The notes under the pieces were generated by a model. It was not told the DNA's origin. It was given only the letters and a program-made list of their open reading frames with translations, and ran no database searches. This document shows positions 56,779 through 64,000 of a DNA stretch of 64,000 bases, one piece after another. The stretch is from the NCBI RefSeq assembly GCF_050436995.1, contig NC_134754.1:799001-863000 (forward strand), in the 5' to 3' direction. Both the position numbers and the translations under genes were made by a program. Origin of the DNA: Anticarsia gemmatalis. Lineage: Eukaryota; Arthropoda; Insecta; Lepidoptera; Erebidae. The stretch's first letter is position 1. The number at the start of each line of letters is the position of its first letter.

Positions 56779-57066
56779 CTAGCTGACCCGCGCAATTTCG
56801 CTTGCGTCACATAAGAGAGAATGGGTCAAACATTTCCCCGTTTTTGTGACATTTTTTACTGGTACTCTGCTCCTATTGGTAGTAGCGTGATGATATATAG
56901 CCTATAACCTTCCTCGATAAATGGGCTATCTAACACTGAAAGAATTTCAACAAATCGGACCAGTAACTCCCGAGATTAGCGCGTTCAAACAAACAAACAA
57001 TCAAACAAACAAACTCTTCAGCTTTAAAATATTAGTATAGATCAGCTTTATAATATTAGTGTAGAT
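56779..57066 (+). mobile_element. 'ctagctgacccgcgcaac' family, copy 5, with duplicated end
   Basis: Full-length copy whose 3' end 'cagctttaaaatattagtat' is followed by a second 'cagctttataatattagtgt', so the 3' terminus occurs twice. Confidence 0.85.
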
Positions 57067-57676
57067 AATCTCTTCTTAATAGCGTTTTACGTATTTTTAT
57101 AAGGGTTAACGTAAAATGTATTTCTGGCGTACAGCAATTTTATTATGGGACCATCGGCTCTTAAAGGATGAAAATAATTGACGTTCTAACATTCTATTTA
57201 ATCAATATTGATCGTGATATTATAAACCCCTATTAATAACAAGCTAAGAATAAATCTTGAGACATCGAATAATACCTATAGTCCTATAATAATAAGTCGT
57301 GATGTATCCAAAAATAACTGAGAAAGGAAATTAAGTGCTTTGTCACGATAACTGATAATAGAAAATACTCAGACGTTGGGAGAATATTTTGCCAAATTTT
57401 CGTCCATGTGACGATTTTATTTTTAAATATTATCATTTTTCTGCTGTTATAAGCGTATGTTTGTAAGAATGTAGATATTTTGAGATGTTATTACATGTGA
57501 TTTATGAGAGTTTAGTAAATTAGTAAATCTCACGAGCCTAATAAGGCACGTCACTAAATTCCGGGTTGTCATATGCGCTTCCTACAAAAACTTACATAAT
57601 TATCATTGTACGACGTCCATCTATTTTAAATTATATAAAAACGTTACCATTGGCTTAAAGTCATTAAATTACTTTG

Positions 57677-57730
57677 GTCTTTGCCTACCTCTTTATGAAA
57701 AAGGTGTGATTGTTTGTATGTATAACGTCA
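57677..57730 (+). repeat. LINE 3' end remnant
   Basis: ctttgcctacctctttatga and aaaaggtgtgattgtttgta match the 3505 family in forward orientation. Confidence 0.45.
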
Positions 57731-58158
57731 TATAATCTTGTATAATATGAACCAAACATAACAGGGATAAAATCTGTATATATTTAAATATAAAATTAAA
57801 AACTTGTATACAAATAGTACTGTTATCAACTTATCGCAGTATTAACCCGGTGGATGCGAGTTTCCCTCCACTTTATAATAGGCAAAGGGAAAGTTGTACA
57901 TGAAGGCTTATCGGTACATAATACCGGATTATGTATGCACAAGTTTATCTCGTATTTGTAGAACCAAGGAAGGGAAAGTTCCTATGGAGATAGTGTGGAA
58001 AGATCTGGTTTAAAAAGTTTTTAAATGTTTCTGTTGATAAAACCTAATTGCTTAAATGTTTGTTATACGTATGAGAATGAAAGCAAAATGTAGGAATCGT
58101 AGCAAATGGTATTCTTCAGCCTGTATATCTTCATTCGAAATAGGCGTAATTTTATGTT
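57731..58158 (+). other. no recognised feature
   Basis: AT-rich intergenic or intronic sequence. Confidence 0.4.
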
Positions 58159-58159
58159 A

Positions 58160-58434
58160 TATAGCTGACCCGCGCAACTTCGCTTGCATCACTTAAGATA
58201 ATCATAATTTTCCCCGTTTTTGTAACATTTTTCACTGTTACTCTGCTCCTATTGATCGTAGCGTGATGATATATAGCCTATAGCTTTCCTCGACAAATGG
58301 GCTATCTAACACTGAAAGAATTTTTCAAATCAGACCAGCAGTTCCCGAGATTAGCGCGTTCAAACAAACAAACAAACAAACAAACAATCAAACGAACAAA
58401 AAAACTCTTCAGCTTTATAATATTAGTATAGATT
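58160..58434 (+). mobile_element. 'ctagctgacccgcgcaac' family, copy 6
   Basis: tagctgacccgcgcaacttc through aactcttcagctttataata and ttagtatagat. A short deletion is seen near the 5' end and the CAAA tract is expanded. Confidence 0.85.
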
Positions 58435-60480
58435 TATGCCTATGTAGGTATTTTTTATGTGAAAAAGTTTTATACTTTTATTGTGTGTGATTGAAATACG
58501 GATGACGAACTACTAGGGACTCTTAAAACTAACTATTACATGCTATGTTGACCTTTAAATGCATAGTACTAAAAAGTTTAAAGTTTTGAAATGGTCTTTG
58601 GTAGGGTATCAAAAAAGCAAATTGAAAGTTTTATTTCAGAGGGCGGTTGGAAAAAGCGACCTAAGAGTAAATATAATGATTAAAAATCTTTTATATCACA
58701 TTAAAATCGTTTCTAGTAAACTGAAGTGTTTTAATACAAGGTTAACGTATAATTAGAGCACTAAATTAAAAAATGACAGAAATGAGTAATAAAACACTAT
58801 AAAATAAAACTTTTTAAAATTATATAGACCTAGTAAAGGTCAATACTTATTATCAATTCCAAATCACTCGTCTACAAAATAAAATACAGAACAAAATACT
58901 AAAATGCTTTAAAGTCTTAAAATCAAGGAGTAAGATAACTGCAACGACGGTATCTGCAAATTAAGAGGGTAGTGCTTCACTCTAAGGAGGGAAACGCGAG
59001 GGACATTTTAAATAGGACCTCTTTGTGCTTGAGAGGCTAGGAAGTGAGACTGGAAACTTGGGATTGAAGTAAATGATAAGTTTGTGGATTATGTCGTGCG
59101 TCATACTGGTATTATTAATCCTTTCTTACTAGTATAAATGTGAAAGTTTGACTGTATGGATGTTTAAATGGGTCGATGTTTGTGACTGCCGGCGAAACTA
59201 CCATACACATATGGTTAGGATTAACACAGGATATTTTCATTTTAGAAAATTAATTTATAAATATAAATAAAAATTATATTAATAAATAAAAACTCTGGCA
59301 GAGTTTTGATTTTGTTAGCAAAAATAATGAATCGGCTAAATTTTTCATGATTGAAACTATCTGCGTACCAAAGTACACAGGTAGTTTACGTAGTGACAAT
59401 TTTTTTTTATTAAAAATTCCAAATAAAAATCAAAATGTATTGCATTCATGATGGTAACACCATTTCAATTTGCATGGACAATACAACTCGGAGTGTATAT
59501 TAAATATTCACGGTGTTATTTGCCTTAAGCCTTTATCCGGGTATCGTGGCAATGTAGCGTATTTACGGAGGTTCCATTCGATACCCCGGTCAATCGTGTT
59601 TAAGATGTGGGTGTTGTTGGGTAACGTATTTTATAGTAAATAATGGGGTTTTGTTTTGTATGCAGTGTAAAATGTTTTTTATTTTGTTAAACTCAAGAAA
59701 GCTTAAGCTTAGGAATTCGTTTAGTTTGGCACACTATTAATTTTGTTATGAGCTTGTTGTTGTAAATGATTATACAAGAAAAGCTGTTACCAAGACTACC
59801 GTACGCTTGAACCTTAAAAATAGCGTCTTAAAAATACAGTCGAATGGAGAACCTTCTCCTTTTTTAGAAGTCGCTTCATAATCGTATCTATGTTAAAGCA
59901 GTAGAAATAGTGTGTCTTTATTACCTTGAGTTTTATTTGTAAATGTAAAAACGTTGTTTTCAATAATGAAATGAAGATTTTGTTGGGAACACATAATGTG
60001 TGGTGATACCTTTGAAAAATAACATTTTAACTCTTATTTTACACAATAAAAATGAACAATATATTTTTAACAAAATATCCATACATTAAAGCCTTTATCG
60101 AGCCTTACAAGTAACTATGCAAATTCTACAGCTCCTTTAAATTAATCTTTCTGTACAAAACTCTACTCTTGAAAGAATAGATTAAATCTCAAGTCTTCTC
60201 TCGAGATGGGCTTCGAATATCGAAACCTTTGCCTAATCAATTGTAGCCAGATACTCAGATAGGCAGAATACTGTCTTTGCCTATTATTTTGAAGAGTGCT
60301 ACAGTTTTTTGTTTGACTAGATACTTGTAGTATTGAGAAGGTCATTGGTTAGTTTCTTTGATATATGTCTTATTAGTATTAGTAGTCATAGGGCTCCCAA
60401 CGACGCATTTAAAATACATGTCCTATACGATTAGAGGTCAGCAAGAAATAATAGTCTACTTGTTCCTAGCAAAATACTTT
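58435..60480 (+). other. mostly unrecognised; short repeat piece at 59139-59190
   Basis: 'actagtataaatgtgaaagt' and 'ttgactgtatggatgtttaa' at 59139-59190 resemble the repeat at 10767. The remainder shows no supported element. Confidence 0.4.
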
Positions 60481-60490
60481 TCCTAAATTG

Positions 60491-60854
60491 AGCCTAACCT
60501 TTCTTCCAAACTGTGTTGGAGGTTCCAGTCTCATCGGATGCAGCTGAATATCAGTTTCTAACGTAGAGCGACTGCCTATCTGACCTCCACAACCCAATTT
60601 ACCTAGGTAATAGCACGAAACCCTTAGGTAAGACTGGTTGTCCGACTTTCTTCAAGCTTCTGACCACTATTATAATAATTAACGACTGTCAAAGGTCTGT
60701 GAAAATGACAGCCGGTATCCACAATATAACGTGCCTTTCGAAACACGGAAGAACTCGATATGTATAAGATGGTCACCCATCCAGAGAACAACCTCGGCAA
60801 GCGTAACTTAACCTTATGATCGATTCGCGTTGTTAAATAAGCCACGAGCTCCTC
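60491..60854 (-). mobile_element. 5S-rRNA-derived SINE, full-length reverse copy
   Basis: It matches the complement of 11139-11512 along its length. The 5S-like head is present as 'ggtcacccatccagagaaca' and 'acctcggcaagcgtaactta'. Divergence from copy 1 is moderate. Confidence 0.8.
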
Positions 60855-61310
60855 AAATAAGATATCCTACCGAAAAGTGATTTTGTAGAGACATCTTTAA
60901 CATTTAAGAAAGCACTTCCACTACCTCTGTGTGGAAAGCAATAGGTTTTGCACGAGTTGATAAAGAATTCGGGTACTAAAATATTTGTGATGCAGATCCG
61001 TGCTTCAATAACACCCCATGTTTCAAGTGATACTTGTAATTGTTCAACAGTCGGTGTTATGCCGCAACACGGACGACGGATTATGAGCTGAGTGTGCGAT
61101 GTTACTGTTACGTTGGACTTGATTGGACAAGCGGTACAGGGGTATTGGGATCAAGTCTACATGCGTATGGCCTATCCTACTTGCGTATGTGTAGAGAGCG
61201 TATAGTGCTTGCTATTTTTAATAATTCTGTTTCTTTTTCCAGATTCATACGATTCCTTTTTGTGTTATTTACTCTTGATGTTGTATACTTAAGACGTAAT
61301 TGATCGACAC

Positions 61311-61346
61311 ACTCTCTCTCTCTCTCTCTCTCTCTTTCTTTCTCTA
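61311..61346. repeat. (CT)n microsatellite
   Basis: About 12 CT units followed by TTTCTTTCTCT. Confidence 0.9.
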
Positions 61347-61664
61347 AACTCTATCAGAGATTTTTTTCTTCGAAATATTCTAATAACTTATATACCTATC
61401 TTTCTCTTTTATGATTTTTTGTGCGCAAGGAATTCGCAATATTGTTAAAGAAATATAAAACAAAAGTATTCAGTAGGAATACTAAAAACCTTCATATATT
61501 ATAGTGGGCGTAATAATGTAAGGCTATTATTAAAACAGTCTTCTCCTTTCTAACACTATGTCAATCTAATAATTCTCAGCGTTAGTTTCACAACTAACGA
61601 ATATGTGTCGAGTAGCTTATTTCCAAGATAAAATGACAGCAACTATATATTAAAATTAAATAAA

Positions 61665-61745
61665 AATAAATTTAGCCCATTAATGACTTACTGCTGGGAA
61701 AGGGTCAAGGGTCTCCTCCCGTAATGAGGGAAGGGTAAGATTAAC
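61665..61745 (-). repeat. LINE 3' tail, reverse copy
   Basis: 'cccattaatgacttactgct' and ggtcaagggtctcctcccgt are the complement of the 45755-type tail. Confidence 0.65.
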
Positions 61746-61882
61746 GAACCGAAACCTATAAACAGGTGGTGATAACGTACCGATCTTTATCACATGCACG
61801 ATATGACGTAGCAAAAACAACAAACAAACCTGCAAGTCATTAATAGTAATAAAGTTTAAAATGATTGGCTTTGCCCGTTAGA

Positions 61883-61969
61883 CCGGTGAAACTTTCAGCC
61901 GGTCATAGCCGGGTAATTGACGGCCGGTTATCACTGATGACCGGGTCAACCGGTCGTTATCTTTACCGG
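61883..61969. repeat. cluster of seven CCGG motifs
   Basis: CCGG occurs at 61883, 61899, 61909, 61924, 61941, 61950 and 61966, mostly as ACCGGT or GCCGGT. Spacings alternate near 16, 10, 15, 17, 9 and 16. The block is GC-rich compared with its flanks. Whether it is a tandem repeat or a binding-site cluster is open. Confidence 0.75.
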
Positions 61970-62257
61970 TAGGTTGTGTTTTGATAACTTTTTAATGCTT
62001 GCTTGATTTTAGTGAATTTTGGCTGCTGGAGTTTACATTCTAAAAGTATTTTAAAGATTTCTTCGTTAAAAAAAACAAGGCTTTTAAAACTTTTTTGAAA
62101 ATGTTAAGCTTCATTATACTTAAGTTAATATCATGTCAACTCCTTCAAATAATCACCATAATAATAATCTAGTACCTTGTAAAAGAAAACAAACAAAATG
62201 TACAGTTTTCTTTCATAATATCATAAATGCTTATGAATTTTGTGTTATATTGGCACG

Positions 62258-62430
62258 GGAATCGAACTACTAACACAGTGTTTATTTATAGTTACGTAGC
62301 GCATCACACGCTAATATACAATCCACAAATAATTGTTTCAGGTCTGGTTTTACTACGTGTCCGTTGTTTGTATGTTTGTAAAAGTCCCCGCGACACAAGA
62401 GCAATCCTTAGTGCGGGAGTTGTCTTAAAA
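62258..62430 (+). mobile_element. tRNA-derived SINE family A, head rearranged
   Basis: ccacaaataattgtttcagg, 'gtaaaagtccccgcgacaca' and agagcaatccttagtgcggg match family A body and tail. The tRNA head is replaced or rearranged (acgggaatcgaactactaac). Confidence 0.75.
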
Positions 62431-62779
62431 AAAAGAGAAACCAATACCAACTACAACAACCAATAACAACCAATATAATGTTTACCAATAGGTAAGCATA
62501 ATTGTACCAAATTCTTACCAAAATTAAAACGAAATGACACCACAAAACTGAAATAACCTCAGAACATTTATTATTATTTATTAGTAAAACATCTTAAAAA
62601 CAAGTCCGTGTTTCAAAGTTCATTATATTACTGAAACTGAAATGTTTCAAGTTTATAATAATGGCTGAGTAAAGCTTGTAATTGCTTCTTCACGTTCAAA
62701 CTGTACATTTTGAATATCAATTTATTGGACAAGTTGCTGTTATGAATTGTTGTTTGCTTTTTGTTAGGTTAGGCTTGTT

Positions 62780-62965
62780 AGGACGCGGAGTATCCAATCG
62801 GAGGTACCGCGTCCTGGCCACTTTATGGTGACAGTTGAAGGAACACCGTCAGGTTTTTAGTCGGTATGCCCAAATTAAAAGCCGGAACGCCTAGCCGGCG
62901 GGAGAGCCCGACAGACCCCCGCTACCTCCCTGGAGCGGGACATGCAGTAATGCATTTTCCTGACG

Positions 62966-63006
<41 letters not shown>
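62780..63006 (+). mobile_element. young 5'-truncated non-LTR retrotransposon with poly(A) tail
   Basis: 227 bp of non-coding 3' end (ggacgcggagtatccaatcg to catgcagtaatgcattttcc, tgacg) end in 41 A's (62966-63006). It is flanked by a perfect 15-bp duplication taggttaggcttgtt at 62765-62779 and 63007-63021. Uninterrupted A's and a perfect duplication indicate a recent insertion. R1- or Jockey-like by tail style; the clade is not proven. Confidence 0.88.
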
Positions 63007-63008
<2 letters not shown>

Positions 63009-63362
63009 GGTTAGGCTTGTTTTTAAGAGAAAATGATTGAATGTAGATCGCTTTTTACATTTAAAATGGTTGTTATATTGATTTATTGGTTCAAAAAAGC
63101 GATTCTAGCGTTAGGAATCCATATTGTGTAGCGGAGATTTTTCTAAGCACCAAGGACGGGTGGACAGTAATATTAAAGTTAAAAAAATAATTAAATAGTG
63201 CTGCTATATATTATTAGGTAACTAATTTCAAAAAATTTGGATTCATACTCTGGCAAAATAAACAAAATTCAGGTCAATTAACGATTTTAAACTCTCCACT
63301 TGTACACATATTATTATAATGCAACGGTTCTTAAACGCAATTGAAAATTAAAGGATAAACTG

Positions 63363-63438
63363 TAACGCGTATAAGACCTCTTATACGCGTTATATGGACC
63401 TTAATTTTATTATAATGGTAATAAAATTAAGGTCCATA
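63363..63438. repeat. two consecutive perfect hairpins
   Basis: Hairpin 1: taacgcgtataag at 63363-63375 with its exact complement at 63380-63392. Hairpin 2: tatggaccttaattttat at 63393-63410 with its complement at 63421-63438. The second starts at the base where the first ends. Confidence 0.92.
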
Positions 63439-63866
63439 GAATCTTAACTTCGGTAACTAAACGCCAGAAATAATCATACTAAATAGGTTTTAGAATGTAA
63501 AACCATAATTAGGTACTTTAACAAATTAATGTTATCGAATAGTTGATTTAAAAAACAAAACATTTACGTCCAGCACAGAAATAACTACTAAAAATGTCTT
63601 TGAATCAAATTAAATAATCCTTTCGAACTATTACCATAAAACATTAACTAAACAGATTTATTAATAACCTAATATAATGGCCGTACAGATTTAAAACGTA
63701 CCGAAATACATTATATTCATGGAGACAATATAAATATATACGTATTGTATTGATTGGTCATACTTATTTATAAATTGAACCGCGTAGGAAGGATCCGTTT
63801 TTGAACGCCTACAGTGTTATGATACCTTATGTTTCGTTATCGTTTCATAAAACGTATTGATCAGTA
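63439..63866 (+). other. no recognised feature
   Basis: AT-rich non-coding sequence. Confidence 0.4.
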
Positions 63867-64000
63867 CCTCGATTCTCTACCACTATCGACTACCGGCTAG
63901 CTATCGACATTTGACATTAGAATGTACTGCCAAAATGTTTCCTACGACACCCGTCAGAGGCGTTGATCAGATTTTCATACAAAATTTCTCGATGACAGTT
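63867..64000. mobile_element. 'cctcgattctctac' MITE, cut by window end
   Basis: cctcgattctctaccactat and the interior through ttctcgatgacagtt match the 10153 element, with a 6-bp deletion in the left TIR. It is preceded by TA. The right end lies beyond the window. Confidence 0.82.

Noticed and set aside
62765..62779. interstitial telomere (TTAGG)n
   Set aside because: Only two units, duplicated by the LINE insertion; not an array.

Overview
The window is AT-rich animal DNA with spliced genes, large introns and dense interspersed repeats. Three things point to a moth or butterfly, most likely a noctuid-type moth: tRNA-derived SINEs with the 'ctccgtggcgcagtgg' head, LINE 3' tails ending in 'cccagcagtgggac', and many elements beginning 'ctagctgacccgcgcaac'. 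The species cannot be named from the sequence alone. All exon calls rest on GT/AG junctions, phase agreement and protein motifs read by eye.

Two protein-coding genes, both on the + strand, are well supported. Gene 1 (994-35538, 5' end outside the window) is the 3' part of a secreted chitin-binding protein of the CPAP1 (peritrophin-like cuticular protein) type. Four exons encode 545 residues: one six-cysteine CBM14 domain split by a 27-kb intron, then a long low-complexity tail with about six 15-residue NRRQDT repeats. Its 3' UTR runs to about 36.78 kb. Gene 2 (37512-47939) is complete: ten exons, 781 residues, two WW domains, proline-rich segments and an Arg/Glu-rich region. It is the formin-binding protein 4 (FNBP4/FBP30) homologue. 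The two genes are tandem, about 0.7 kb apart.

From 49 to 64 kb no convincing coding exon is present apart from one possible first exon (50818-50871) and one possible non-coding first exon (about 55140-55297), each with a good splice donor. Both could belong to a gene that continues beyond the window.

The rest is a repeat catalogue. It includes tRNA-SINEs of at least two families and three copies of a SINE whose head resembles 5S rRNA. It also has six copies of a retroelement-like family ('ctagctgacc') and several LINE 3' tails, one a very young insertion with 41 A's and a perfect 15-bp target duplication. MITEs include a 350-bp element with TAA duplications (PIF/Harbinger-like), a mariner-type 219-bp element, and a TA-flanked family with at least six copies. 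A 1,046-bp segment is bounded by 30-bp inverted repeats.

The least explained signals are a 19-nt tandem array of mini-palindromes just after the FNBP4 stop codon, several perfect hairpins of 17-29 bp, and a cluster of seven CCGG motifs within 90 bp near 61.9 kb.
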